64,000 nt of DNA. Source: Sphingopyxis flava. GTDB lineage: Bacteria; Pseudomonadota; Alphaproteobacteria; Sphingomonadales; Sphingomonadaceae. The notes beneath the pieces are model-generated. The model was given only the letters and a program-made list of their open reading frames with translations, ran no database searches and was not told where the DNA came from. Position numbers and translations under genes: made by a program. The stretch covers positions 1 to 64,000 of the forward strand of contig NZ_FUYP01000003.1 in assembly GCF_900168005.1 (NCBI RefSeq), in the 5' to 3' direction. The first letter of the stretch is position 1, and the number at the start of each line of letters is the position of its first letter. This document shows, piece after piece, positions 25,387 to 35,123 of the stretch.

Positions 25387-26430
25387 ATGATCGATATCGC
25401 ATCCCCCTTACGGCTTCGCCTCGATTCCGCAGCGCTGCTTCACAACTGGCGCTGGCTTGCAAAGGCGGGCGGCGCCGAAGCGGGCGCCGCGATCAAGGCT
25501 GATGGTTACGGGCTGGGTGCGCGCGAGGTGATGCGTCGTCTCGCGGCCGCGGGCTGCCGCTTCTTCTTTGTCGCAAACTGGGTGGAGGCCGCGGCGCTCA
25601 TGCCGCTGCCCGCAGGCGTCTCGCTCTCGGTGCTCCACGGCGTAGGCGATGGAGACATGATCGCGGCACTTACCTTGCCCGTACGCCCCGTGCTGGTCAG
25701 CATCGAACAGATCGCACGCTGGCGCGCGATCGGGAGCGGGCGAGCGTGCGACGTGATGATCGACACGGGCATGAACAGGCTCGGCCTGCGGGTCGAGGAG
25801 GCTCGGGGCGGCGCGCTCGATGGGCTCGCGGTTGAAACCCTGCTCAGTCACCTTGCATCGGCGGACGAGGAAAGCCCGCAAACCGAGCGCCAGCTGGAAG
25901 CATTTGCAGCGATCCGCGACGCGATCCCGGCGCGTCGGTACAGCCTGGCAAACAGTGCCGGCATCTGCCTCGGCTCTGACTATGGTTTTGACCTGACCCG
26001 CCCGGGACTTGCGCTCTACGGCGGGGTTCCACGCGCCGAGGCTGCGGGACAAATACGCCAGGTCGTGTCTCCCGAGGCGCGGGTGCTCCAGATGCGAACG
26101 GTGCCCGCGGGCGAAACCGTTGGCTATGGCGCGACGTGGGCCGCGCCGCGCGACTGCCCTGTTGCGGTCGCGAACATGGGATATGCCGATGGTTATCTGC
26201 GCTGCCACGCCGAGGCGGGAGGCGCACGATGGCAGGGCCAGGCGCTGCCGCTGATTGGCCGCGTGTCGATGGACCTCGTCGCATTCGATGCGAGCGCCGC
26301 GCCGGGGCTCGCTGAAGGCGACTGGCTGACGATCGACTATGAATTACCCACGACCGCGGCGCGGAGCGGCCTGTCGCAATATGAACTGCTGACAGGTCTC
26401 GGCTCCCGCTTCGAGCGCTATTGGGTCTAA
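25387..26430 (+). CDS. alr: alanine racemase
   Basis: A 347-aa PLP enzyme making D-alanine for peptidoglycan. The PLP lysine is in AAIKADGYGLG (residues ~36-46) and the second catalytic tyrosine in VGYGATW. The N-terminal barrel carries the family's MIDTGMNRLG. Slightly shorter than the usual ~360-370 aa. The ATG at 25387 follows AGGGAGAA, so the longer in-frame extension into the MFS gene is rejected. Convergent with the TonB receptor, overlapping its 3' end by 4 bases. Confidence 0.93.
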   Translation: MIDIASPLRLRLDSAALLHNWRWLAKAGGAEAGAAIKADGYGLGAREVMRRLAAAGCRFFFVANWVEAAALMPLPAGVSLSVLHGVGDGDMIAALTLPVRPVLVSIEQIARWRAIGSGRACDVMIDTGMNRLGLRVEEARGGALDGLAVETLLSHLASADEESPQTERQLEAFAAIRDAIPARRYSLANSAGICLGSDYGFDLTRPGLALYGGVPRAEAAGQIRQVVSPEARVLQMRTVPAGETVGYGATWAAPRDCPVAVANMGYADGYLRCHAEAGGARWQGQALPLIGRVSMDLVAFDASAAPGLAEGDWLTIDYELPTTAARSGLSQYELLTGLGSRFERYWV

Positions 26431-29400
26431 AAGTTTGCGCTCGCGCCGAGCCGCGCATAGCGACCCAGTAGGCCGCTGAAATAAGTCGTGGAGCCGCCGG
26501 TCGCAGGATAGGGATAGGGCGGTTGCCGATCGAAGACATTGTCGAGGGCAAGCCGCAGCGCGAAGCGATCACCTACACGCAGGCTGGCGCCGAGGTTGAC
26601 GAGGGCGATTGCCGGGACCCGGTCGAGTCCGTCGGGATAGAAGCTTGGCGCCGCCTGCGGATTGATCCGCGCCTTGCCGATATAGCTGAGCTGCGCGAAC
26701 ATCCCCAGATCGACGGCGCGGTAGTCGACCGTCACCAGTGCCTGGTGCTTGGCGTAGCCGATCATCCCGTCGAGCCGCACCCGCTGCGACGCGGCGTCGG
26801 CGCGGGTGCTCAGCTCATCGATATATTGATAGGAGACGTTGAACCCTACCGAGTGCGCACGGCTGCCGACGGGAATGCGATAATCCAGCGCGGCGAGATA
26901 GCCCTTGTAGCGCTGCTGTGCGAGGTTCAGAAATTGCACCTCGACAAAGCTGAGCTGCCCGTCGGGACCGCGCGTGAAGCGCGCGCAATCGGCCGCGTTC
27001 GCAAAGTCCGATGAGTCATAGCAGCTCGCGACGATGCTGCTCGCACCGCCACTGCTGATCGCGCCTTCAAGCTCGATGTCGACATAATCGACGCTCGCTC
27101 GCAGCCGCGGGGCGAAACGCGGCTCGAGGACGACACCAAGCGTCCAGCTGTTCGCCTTTTCGTTAGCAAGGGCAGGGTTGCCCGCGATCGCCTGCGCAAA
27201 GGTACGACTGTTCGAAAGCGACTGAAAATTGGCAGGAAGACCGTCGGCGGCGCAATTCGCCTGGCGCGCCGCGGGATGGGGTCCGTTGCCGCGGTTTACG
27301 GCGTCGCACGGGTCGGTTGCAAAGCCAAAGAAGCTGCTCGACGGGTTGAACAGTTCGGTGATGGCGGGCGCGCGGATCGCGCGGGTGAAATTGCCGCGCA
27401 CGACCAGATCGGAAATGATTCCGAGCCGTCCGCCAAGCGTCCACGTCCAGTCGCCGCCGGCAAGGCTGTGGTGGACGTAACGCGCGGCGCCCTTGACCTC
27501 GAACAGGTCGATCGCGGCGCCACTCGCCGGCGCGACGATAGGCGCCAGAAATTCGGCCGAGATTTCGTGGGTATCATATTTGCCGTAAACGGGCAGAACT
27601 GGCGTGGCGCGGCCATAGCCAATGCGATCGTTCGAGGGATCGCCATCACCATTGGCATCGGTCAGCGGATCGGGATCCTCGGCCCCGTAAAAGAAGGTGC
27701 CAGGGTCAAAATCTTGCGACTCAGATCGATGTTCATAGCCCAGGGCGACGGCGAAATCGCCGCCGGGCAGCGCCAAGAGCGGCCCGGTCAACGAAGCGGT
27801 GAATTGCCTCTGCTTGTTGAGCGATACCGGCGTCGCAATCGCGCTGATATAATCGAGCGCAGCCTGCGAGCTTTGGCCCGTACCAAAGAGATTGAGCGGC
27901 GCGCAGCTGCTGCTCAAAGTTGCGATCGGGGCGCTGACAGCGCCTGGACGGCAGATAATGTTTCCGCTGCTGTCGCGCACCGCATCGACCGCGTTCAGAA
28001 AATTCTGCTGCACCAGTTCGCGCGAGCGACTCTTGGTCCTCGAGCGACCGACGTTGGCTGCCGCTTCCCAGTTCCAGCGCCCGGCCGCGAACTCAAAGGT
28101 CCCGGCGAGGCCCGCAACGAGGCGCACCAGCTCGACTTCGCCCGTCGACTCGCCGGTGGTAAGGTCGCTGTTGGCGCGGGAGAGGTAGAAGTAATCTTGC
28201 GCAAAGCCGCCCAGATTCTGGTCGGACAGAGGGTTCTGGTCGATCGCAGCGACGATGGCCGCGCGCGCGTCGGTGGAGAGATAGGGGTTGTCGATGCTGA
28301 CAAGGATATTCCCGTCAGGCGATCCCGCCGGTCCGGCGAGGCCGGTGTTGAACACCGGTTGCGTGCGCAGATTGCGTCCTTTGCTGTTTGCGTACCAGGC
28401 TTCGCCGAAAAGCTGCACGCTATCAGTGAGGTCGTAGCGAGCGAGCGCAACGGCGCTGGCTCGCCGCGTCGATGCAAGCAGGTTGGTCGACGGAGCGGCG
28501 CTGAAGCCGTTGCCGCCCTCGAAATCCACCCCAAATGTCCCGGGGGCTCCGGCGTATCGGCCGAAATCGATCGGATTCAACGCGCCATTCTCGTCGAATC
28601 GGAGCTGCAGGCCGCTTGCGCCGGTGACCCCGAAGTGGAAGCCGGGAAAACCGAAGGTAGCGATCTGTTGCTCGGCGCTCAGCGGAATGCCGTCCCCGAC
28701 GAGCGGAATGCCGCCCTCTGAGACGGCAGGAAGGCGGCGGTCGCGATAAAGCTCCTGGAGGAAGGGGGAAGTGGGATCGCTGGCGTTCCCGAAGAAGCCG
28801 CCCTGCGCAAAGAGGGCGCGGTCGGCTCCGGTCAGTCCCTCGGCGCGGCTATAGTCGGCCGCGATGGTAATATTCCCGCGGCCGTCCCCGAAAGTGCTGC
28901 CCGCGAGCGCACGCACCCGCTGACTCGCGGCGTCGCCGCGACTTGAGATCCCGGCCTGGCTATCGATCTCGAAGCCTTCATAATCACGCGCAAGGACGAT
29001 ATTGACGGTCCCCGCGATCGCGTCGGCGCCGTAAATGGGCGCGCCGCCGACTGCGATCGTCTCGATGCGCTCGACGAGCTTGGTGGGGATGAGGTTGAGG
29101 TCGACCTGGCTGCCGGCACCCGTCGGTCCGAAGATCGACGCTGTGTTCGACGACACGAAGCGGCGCCCGTCGACGAGTGTCAGCGTGCGCTGCGAGCCAA
29201 GACCGAGGAAATTGACGAAGCTCTGCCCTTGCGCGAGGGGCGATTGTTCGCCGATCGGCGTTGCCCCGGGGGTGCCGAAGGAAGGTTGTTCCTTGAGCGC
29301 CTGACCGATCGAATCGAAACCGCGCATCTCGATCGCTTCGGAGGAGACCAGGAGTAAAGGTTCAACGGTCTCGAAGCGCGCACGCGCGATGCGCGATCCG

Positions 29401-29525
29401 GTGACGATGATCGCCTCGGCGCAGTCGGGAGTGCCGGCGGAACAAGCCGGGGCCTCTTGCGCTTGCGCTGTGCCCATACTCAGCGTGGCGACGGCAGCGT
29501 TCAGAAGAAGGCGCGTCTTGGTCAT
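26427..29525 (-). CDS. TonB-dependent outer-membrane receptor
   Basis: A 1032-aa protein with a signal peptide (ending near AQAQ, residue 23), a short TonB-box-like stretch (EAIIVTGSRI), a plug domain (residues ~45-190, with TLTLVDGRRFV and PIYGADAIAGTVNIVL) and a 22-strand barrel ending in Phe (YARLGASANF). It imports a ligand driven by TonB; the ligand is unknown. The plug form with VDGRR and GADAIAGTVNI is that of the large sphingomonad/Caulobacter receptors for complex carbon compounds. Not grouped with TonB/ExbBD genes here. Confidence 0.92.
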   Translation of the reverse strand: MTKTRLLLNAAVATLSMGTAQAQEAPACSAGTPDCAEAIIVTGSRIARARFETVEPLLLVSSEAIEMRGFDSIGQALKEQPSFGTPGATPIGEQSPLAQGQSFVNFLGLGSQRTLTLVDGRRFVSSNTASIFGPTGAGSQVDLNLIPTKLVERIETIAVGGAPIYGADAIAGTVNIVLARDYEGFEIDSQAGISSRGDAASQRVRALAGSTFGDGRGNITIAADYSRAEGLTGADRALFAQGGFFGNASDPTSPFLQELYRDRRLPAVSEGGIPLVGDGIPLSAEQQIATFGFPGFHFGVTGASGLQLRFDENGALNPIDFGRYAGAPGTFGVDFEGGNGFSAAPSTNLLASTRRASAVALARYDLTDSVQLFGEAWYANSKGRNLRTQPVFNTGLAGPAGSPDGNILVSIDNPYLSTDARAAIVAAIDQNPLSDQNLGGFAQDYFYLSRANSDLTTGESTGEVELVRLVAGLAGTFEFAAGRWNWEAAANVGRSRTKSRSRELVQQNFLNAVDAVRDSSGNIICRPGAVSAPIATLSSSCAPLNLFGTGQSSQAALDYISAIATPVSLNKQRQFTASLTGPLLALPGGDFAVALGYEHRSESQDFDPGTFFYGAEDPDPLTDANGDGDPSNDRIGYGRATPVLPVYGKYDTHEISAEFLAPIVAPASGAAIDLFEVKGAARYVHHSLAGGDWTWTLGGRLGIISDLVVRGNFTRAIRAPAITELFNPSSSFFGFATDPCDAVNRGNGPHPAARQANCAADGLPANFQSLSNSRTFAQAIAGNPALANEKANSWTLGVVLEPRFAPRLRASVDYVDIELEGAISSGGASSIVASCYDSSDFANAADCARFTRGPDGQLSFVEVQFLNLAQQRYKGYLAALDYRIPVGSRAHSVGFNVSYQYIDELSTRADAASQRVRLDGMIGYAKHQALVTVDYRAVDLGMFAQLSYIGKARINPQAAPSFYPDGLDRVPAIALVNLGASLRVGDRFALRLALDNVFDRQPPYPYPATGGSTTYFSGLLGRYARLGASANF

Positions 29526-29690
29526 AGGGAAACTCCGTGCCGCGCGGGGGAGGGGGCGGCGTCCGCCGTTCGCTAACGGAAAATGGTCAACAACCGGTGA
29601 ACCATAGCGGGACGGGGTTGCGCGCTATGTTGCGACGCATCATTATTTGATGCTAATGCGGCCGCAGGCAATCAAGGAGCGGGCGCGAGC

Positions 29691-30230
29691 ATGGCGAAGG
29701 CAAAGACGGCAGCTGACGGCGATGTCGTCACGATCAAGAAATACGCCAATCGGCGGCTCTATGATACCGAACGCAGTTGCTACATCACGCTCGACGACCT
29801 CGGCGCGATGGTGCGCGATGGCCGGGATTTTCGGGTAGTCGACGCAAAAAGCGGCGAGGATATCACCCATAATGTCCTCACGCAGATCATCATGGATACC
29901 GAGACGCGGGGTGAAACCCTGCTTCCGGTGAATTTTCTGCGCCAGCTGATCGGCATGTACGGCGACAAGATGCAGTCGATGGTTCCGCAATATCTCGAAG
30001 CATCGATGGCGACCTTTCGCAAGAATCAGCAGGATGTCCGCGCAGCGCTCGAAGGGGCGCTTGGGTCGAACCCGCTCGCTGAATTGACCCGGCGCAATCT
30101 GGAAATGTTCCAGCAGGCCACCAGCGCCTTCATGCCGGGCGCGGGAGGGGGCAGGGCGAAGGACGCAGAAATCGAAGCGCTCAAGGCTGAAATCGCCGAG
30201 CTTCGGGCCGAACTCGCCAAGAAGAAATAA
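29691..30230 (+). CDS. phaR: polyhydroxyalkanoate synthesis regulator PhaR
   Basis: A 179-aa DNA-binding repressor of phasin and PHA genes. The N-terminal PhaR domain (VVTIKKYANRRLYDTERSCY, residues ~13-32) and the PHB-accumulation regulatory domain that follows (TRGETLLPVNFLRQLIGMYG) are complete. A C-terminal helix rich in Glu/Ala/Lys (residues ~155-179) may form a coiled coil. PhaR binds both PHA granules and DNA. No PHA synthase is in the window. The start ATG follows AAGGAGCGGGCG. Confidence 0.95.
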   Translation: MAKAKTAADGDVVTIKKYANRRLYDTERSCYITLDDLGAMVRDGRDFRVVDAKSGEDITHNVLTQIIMDTETRGETLLPVNFLRQLIGMYGDKMQSMVPQYLEASMATFRKNQQDVRAALEGALGSNPLAELTRRNLEMFQQATSAFMPGAGGGRAKDAEIEALKAEIAELRAELAKKK

Positions 30231-30273
30231 TCCGGGGTAGCATTCGCCCCGCCAAGACAGAAAAACAGGACCC

Positions 30274-31800
30274 ATGATCAAGCATGCGCTCAGCGTAACC
30301 CGTCAGGCCGACTTCGCGGCCTGGTATCAGGATGTCATTGCAGAAGCTGACCTCGCCGAGGAGTCGGGCGTGCGCGGCTGCATGGTCATCAAGCCGTGGG
30401 GTTATGGCATCTGGGAGCGGATTCAGACAGTGATGGACGCCGCGATCAAGGATGCCGGGGTCCAGAACGCCTATTTTCCGCTCTTCATTCCCTTGAGTTT
30501 CTTTGAGAAGGAAGCGGATCATGTCGATGGTTTCGCAAAGGAAATGGCAGTCGTCACCCATCACCGGCTGATCGCGGACGGCAAGGGCAAGCTCGCTCCC
30601 GACCCGGAGGCGAAGCTTGAGGAGCCTCTCATTGTCCGCCCGACCTCGGAAACGGTGATCGGCTCAGCGATGAGCCGCTGGGTGCAGAGCTGGCGAGACC
30701 TGCCGCTGAAAGTCAACCAGTGGGCCAATGTCGTGCGCTGGGAAATGCGCACCCGCATGTTCCTTCGCACGAGCGAATTCCTCTGGCAGGAGGGCCATAC
30801 CGCTCACGCCGACCGCGGCGACGCGATGGCCGAGACGCTGCGCGCGCTCGAAATGTACCGCGCCTTTGCCGAAGAAGTGCTCGCCATGCCGGTTATCGCA
30901 GGCGAAAAACCCGAAAATGAGCGCTTCCCCGGCGCCGTTGCGACCTATTCGATCGAAGCGATGATGCAGGACGGCAAGGCGCTGCAGGCCGGCACCTCGC
31001 ACTATCTCGGTACCGGCTTTGCCGAAGCGGCGAACATTCGCTACCAGGACAAGGAAGGGGGGCACAGCCTCTGTCATACGACGAGCTGGGGCACCTCGAC
31101 CCGCATGATCGGCGGCGTCATCATGACGCATGGCGACGACGACGGGCTGCGCTGTCCGCCGCGTATCGCACCGCACCAGATCATCATCGTTCCAATGCTG
31201 CGCGACAATGATGAAGATGCTGCCATCCTCGACTATTGCCGAGACCTTGAGGAAAAGCTGAAGGCGCTCGACGCCTTTCGCGAGCCCGTCCGCGTGCTGC
31301 TCGATAGCGGCGCAAACAAGGCCCAGACCAAGCGATGGGGTTGGGTCAAGAAGGGCGCGCCTATCATCGTCGAAGTCGGCCCGCGCGACGTTGCGGGGGG
31401 CAATGTTGCCGCGGTCCGGCGCGACCAGCTCTACAAGGATGATGGAAAGCTCAACACGGCCTTTGTGGCAAAGGACGCATTCGTCGCCGGTGCGGTAGCG
31501 ATGCTCGAGGACATTCAGCGCAGCCTCTACGCCGAGGCGAATGAACGTCTGCATGCAAATATTCGGCGCGACGTGACAGACCTTGCGGCGCACTTCGGCG
31601 GCGACGACAAGTTCGTTGGCTGGGTCGAGGTGCAATGGTCTCGTCCGACCGGTGCGGCCCTCGACCGGATCGTTGAGCAGCTCAAAGCGTTGAAGCTGAC
31701 GATGCGCAATACTCCTCTCGATGCGGCACCGGCCGACGGCGCCTGCTTCTTCACCGGCGAGCCCGCAGTCGAACGCGTCCTCATCGGACGGACCTATTAA
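30274..31800 (+). CDS. proS: proline--tRNA ligase, archaeal/eukaryotic type
   Basis: A 508-aa class II synthetase of the short archaeal-eukaryotic type (ProS type 3): it lacks the ~180-aa editing insertion found in E. coli-type ProRS. Supporting sequence includes MVIKPWGYGIWERIQ, the motif 2 region (WEMRTRMFLRTSEFLWQEGH), LQAGTSHYLGTGFAEA and the conserved Tyr at the very C-terminus (LIGRTY). The C-terminal zinc-binding part appears reduced: only one Cys remains in the last 25 residues. Charges tRNA-Pro. It ends directly against rnr. Confidence 0.93.
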   Translation: MIKHALSVTRQADFAAWYQDVIAEADLAEESGVRGCMVIKPWGYGIWERIQTVMDAAIKDAGVQNAYFPLFIPLSFFEKEADHVDGFAKEMAVVTHHRLIADGKGKLAPDPEAKLEEPLIVRPTSETVIGSAMSRWVQSWRDLPLKVNQWANVVRWEMRTRMFLRTSEFLWQEGHTAHADRGDAMAETLRALEMYRAFAEEVLAMPVIAGEKPENERFPGAVATYSIEAMMQDGKALQAGTSHYLGTGFAEAANIRYQDKEGGHSLCHTTSWGTSTRMIGGVIMTHGDDDGLRCPPRIAPHQIIIVPMLRDNDEDAAILDYCRDLEEKLKALDAFREPVRVLLDSGANKAQTKRWGWVKKGAPIIVEVGPRDVAGGNVAAVRRDQLYKDDGKLNTAFVAKDAFVAGAVAMLEDIQRSLYAEANERLHANIRRDVTDLAAHFGGDDKFVGWVEVQWSRPTGAALDRIVEQLKALKLTMRNTPLDAAPADGACFFTGEPAVERVLIGRTY

Positions 31801-34128
31801 TTGGCCAAGGGACCGAAACGAGGGAAACCCGCCGGACTTCCGACGCGCGAACAAATTTGCCGTTTCATCGAGAGCAGCCCGGGCGCCGTTGGGAAGCGTG
31901 AGATCGCGAAACATTTCGCCCTCCACGGCGCGGACAAGATCGCGCTGAAGGCGCTGCTCAAGGACATGACCGACGAGGGGCTCGTCGACATGGCGCCGGG
32001 CCGCGCCTTTCACAAACATGGCGGTTTGCCCAAGGTGACGGTGCTGCGGGTTGTGGCGCTCGACGGCGATACCCTGTGGGCGGTGCCCGAGCGCTGGGAA
32101 AGCGCGGCGCCGCCTCCACGTCTTCGGGTCATCGAGAAGGGCCGACGCAGCGCGCTGGGTGTCGGTGACCGCATTCTCGCGCGCACCGAGGAGCGCGGAA
32201 ACGGACATGTCGCGCACCCGATGAAGCGTCTGCAGGCAGCGAGTGAGACGGTCATCGGCGTCCTCGTCGCCGACACCGGTCCAGCCGGCAAGCCGGTCAT
32301 CTGGCTGCGTCCGACGGACAAGCGCGCACGGTATGATTTTGCCGTGTCCGACACGGGCGACGCCGGGGTTGGCGACCTCGTTCGCGCCGAACTGTCGGGC
32401 CGCGGGGCCGCTACCAAGGCAAGGGTGATCGAACGGATCGGCGATCCCTTTCTTCCGCGCTCGCTCAGCATGATTGCGATCGCAAAGCACGAGATTCCGC
32501 ACGTCTTTGGCGACGAAGCGCTTGCGGAAGCCGAACGCGCTGCGCGGCTGCCGCTCGCGCCCGACGGGCGCGAAGATCTGCGCGATCTGCCGATCGTCGC
32601 GATCGATCCCGCCGACGCGCGCGACCATGACGATGCCGTCTGGGCAGCGCCTGACGAAGATCCGGGCAACAAGGATGGTTGGCGGGTCATCGTCGCGATC
32701 GCCGACGTGAGCTATTATGTGCGCCCCGATGGCGCGCTCGACCGTGAAGCGCGGCGGCGCGGCAACAGCGTCTATTTCCCTGACCGCGTCGTACCGATGC
32801 TGCCTGAAAGCCTGTCTGCGGGCGTCTGCTCGCTCAAGGCAGGCGAGGACCGCGCGGCGATGGCGTGCCTTCTCACCGTCGACCGCCACGGCAAGGTGAC
32901 GTCATGGAGATTTTCGCGCGCGCTTGTGCGGCTGCGGGCGAACATCGCCTATGAGCGTGCACAGGCGGCCTTTGATACCGGCGTGCCCGACGAGGGATGG
33001 GACGCGGACGTCCTGCCGTCACTGAAGAACCTCTGGGGGGGCTGGGCGCGGCTCGCGAAAGCGCGTGCGGCCCGAGCGCCGCTCGAACTCGACCTTCCCG
33101 AGCGGCAGGTGATTCTCGACGAAAAGGGCGGAATTGCCGAAATCCGCGTGCGCGAGCGGCTCGACGCGCACCGCCTGATCGAGGATTATATGATTGCGGC
33201 GAATGTCGCGGCGGCCAAAGCGCTCGAGGCAAAGAAGTCGCCCGTCATGTACCGCATCCACGAGCCTCCGAGTCGCGAGAAGCTCGTCAGCCTCAAGGAT
33301 TATCTCGAAACCTTCGACCAGAATTTTGCGCTCGGGCAGGTCATCACCCCTGCAGTGTTCAACCGCCTTCTGGACGGCTTTTCGGGCGACGAGCGGCTTC
33401 CCGAAATCATGGAGGCGATCCTGCGCAGTCAGACGCAGGCCTATTATGGCCCCGCCAATGCGGGCCATTTCGGGCTTGCGCTCGGGTCCTACGCGCACTT
33501 CACCTCGCCGATCCGCCGCTATGCCGATCTCATCGTCCACCGCGCACTCGTTGACAGCTACCGCCTCGAAGTGCCTGGAAAGACCAAAAATCTTCCCGAG
33601 CTGACCGGACTGGGCGAGGCCGACCGCAAGGGGTTGTCGCGTATCGGCGAAACGATCAGTGCGCTCGAACGCCGCGCCATGGAGGCCGAGCGCGAGACGA
33701 TCGACCGTTATGTCGCAGCTTATCTGGCTGGGAAGGTAGGGGAAATCGTACAGGCCCGGATCACCGGGGTGCAGCCGTTCGGCTTTTTCGCGACTGTGGA
33801 CGGCCTCGGCGGCGACGGGCTGGTGCCTGTGTCGACGCTCGGCAGCGAGCGCTTCTTTTACGATGAGGCCGCGCGGACGCTCGACAGCGAGCATGGCCGC
33901 GTGAGCTATGGCATCGGTCAGCGGCTCGACCTGCGGCTGATGGAAGCGAACCCGATCAGCGGCGCGCTGCGCTTCGAAATGCCCGATGCGCCCGAAGGCG
34001 GCTTTGGGAACCGCCCCCTGCGGCGTGACGGCTTCAGGAAGAACGTCCGGAAAGACAAGGCCGGCAAACATATGGTGGGCAAGCGCGGACGGCCGTCGAA
34101 TATCCGCCATCAGGGAAAGCGCCGCTAA
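31801..34128 (+). CDS. rnr: ribonuclease R
   Basis: A 775-aa 3'-5' exoribonuclease. Order of domains: N-terminal winged helix (residues ~20-75), cold-shock domains, RNB catalytic domain (about 260-590; IDPADARDHDDAVWA holds the four acidic metal ligands) and C-terminal S1 domain (about 640-725; VQARITGVQPFGFFATV) followed by a basic tail. It degrades structured RNA and takes part in trans-translation. The start is a TTG at 31801 immediately after the proS stop; the sequence MAKGPKRGKPAGLPT is the common alphaproteobacterial beginning. Confidence 0.95.
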   Translation: MAKGPKRGKPAGLPTREQICRFIESSPGAVGKREIAKHFALHGADKIALKALLKDMTDEGLVDMAPGRAFHKHGGLPKVTVLRVVALDGDTLWAVPERWESAAPPPRLRVIEKGRRSALGVGDRILARTEERGNGHVAHPMKRLQAASETVIGVLVADTGPAGKPVIWLRPTDKRARYDFAVSDTGDAGVGDLVRAELSGRGAATKARVIERIGDPFLPRSLSMIAIAKHEIPHVFGDEALAEAERAARLPLAPDGREDLRDLPIVAIDPADARDHDDAVWAAPDEDPGNKDGWRVIVAIADVSYYVRPDGALDREARRRGNSVYFPDRVVPMLPESLSAGVCSLKAGEDRAAMACLLTVDRHGKVTSWRFSRALVRLRANIAYERAQAAFDTGVPDEGWDADVLPSLKNLWGGWARLAKARAARAPLELDLPERQVILDEKGGIAEIRVRERLDAHRLIEDYMIAANVAAAKALEAKKSPVMYRIHEPPSREKLVSLKDYLETFDQNFALGQVITPAVFNRLLDGFSGDERLPEIMEAILRSQTQAYYGPANAGHFGLALGSYAHFTSPIRRYADLIVHRALVDSYRLEVPGKTKNLPELTGLGEADRKGLSRIGETISALERRAMEAERETIDRYVAAYLAGKVGEIVQARITGVQPFGFFATVDGLGGDGLVPVSTLGSERFFYDEAARTLDSEHGRVSYGIGQRLDLRLMEANPISGALRFEMPDAPEGGFGNRPLRRDGFRKNVRKDKAGKHMVGKRGRPSNIRHQGKRR

Positions 34129-34131
34129 AAT

Positions 34132-34165
34132 TCCGTCATTGCGAGCCAGGCGAAACAATCCAGGC
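34132..34165. repeat. fragment of a common intergenic repeat (GTCATTGCGAGC type)
   Basis: CCGTCATTGCGAGCCAGGCG then AAACAATCCAGG. This resembles the small dispersed repeat CGTCATTGCGAGCGAAGCGAAGCAATCC, which is frequent between genes in many bacteria including sphingomonads. Only a partial single copy is seen, lying in the 88-base gap between rnr and the convergent XRE regulator. Confidence 0.5.
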
Positions 34166-34217
34166 CGTTTACCTGACTCTCATTTTCGCGCGGATCTGCT
34201 GCGCGCAATGTCGCGCA

Positions 34218-35003
34218 TCAGGGGCGATTGGCCAGCCGTGCGAGCAACGCCGCGCTCGCTGCATCGGCCGGGAAGAAGGCCTCGATTGCCAGCTCCGACA
34301 GCGTGATGTCGACAGGGGTTCCGAAGATCGTCACCGTCGAGACGAAGCGGATGCGCCCCGCGATCGTGTCGAGGATCAGTGGCACCGCGATGCCGCTCAC
34401 GGCTTTGCCGTCATTATCGTTGGCCTGCACCGCATAGCCCGCCAGTTCCTCGCGCAGCGCCATGAGGCCGGTGTCGGCGCTCGCCTCGATCTGGAGGTCG
34501 AGGCGGTGCAGGATATGGGCGCGCCATTCGGCGTGATTGACGATCTGCGGCGCAAGACCATCGGGGTGGAGCGCGATGCGAAGCACATTGACGGGCGGCG
34601 CAAGCAGGGCAGCGTCCACCTGTTCGACAAGGATGGCGATCGCCTCGTTTGCGGCGACCATGTTCCAGTGCCGGTCGACAGCGAGCGCGGGATAGGGCTC
34701 GTGCCCCTTCAACACATGCTCGACGATTGCTTTCATCCCCGCCATCTCCGGGCTGTCGAGCGGCCGCTCGGGATAGTCGGGGGCGTAGCCCGCGGCGAGG
34801 AGCAGGCCATTGCGCGCGCGGTGCGGGATTTCGAGCCGGTCGGCGATCCGCTGCAGCATCGCTGTGCTCGGTCGCGACCGACCGGTTTCGATGAAGCTCA
34901 GGTGCCGCGCCGACATGTCGGTTTCGAGCGCCAGATCCATCTGGCTCATCCGGCGGCGCGTGCGCCATTCGCGAAGCTGTTTGCCGAGCGGTGCGACCTG
35001 CAT
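34218..35003 (-). CDS. XRE-family regulator with MmyB-like ligand-binding domain
   Basis: A 261-aa transcription factor. Residues ~8-65 form a helix-turn-helix (LREWRTRRRMSQMDLALETD, ARHLSFIETGRSRPS). Residues ~95-255 form the MmyB-like PAS-type ligand domain (YPALAVDRHWNMVAANEA), which is thought to bind fatty-acid-like molecules. It is divergent from a four-helix membrane protein and so probably controls that gene, itself, or both. The ligand is unknown. Confidence 0.88.
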   Translation of the reverse strand: MQVAPLGKQLREWRTRRRMSQMDLALETDMSARHLSFIETGRSRPSTAMLQRIADRLEIPHRARNGLLLAAGYAPDYPERPLDSPEMAGMKAIVEHVLKGHEPYPALAVDRHWNMVAANEAIAILVEQVDAALLAPPVNVLRIALHPDGLAPQIVNHAEWRAHILHRLDLQIEASADTGLMALREELAGYAVQANDNDGKAVSGIAVPLILDTIAGRIRFVSTVTIFGTPVDITLSELAIEAFFPADAASAALLARLANRP

Positions 35004-35123
35004 CCCATCTCTCCTCCTTCGCTTCCCGTTAGCCCGGACGCGTTCCCGTTTCCATTACCCCGCACGTAATCGACTCAGGGCGCGGCAAGGGGCAGTCGGA
35101 CCGGGTTCGAAAGGAGATGTCCC

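Noticed and set aside
30664-32889. Long antisense frame (741 codons) over proS and rnr
   Set aside because: Both sense genes have full domain support; the antisense frame has no recognisable motif.
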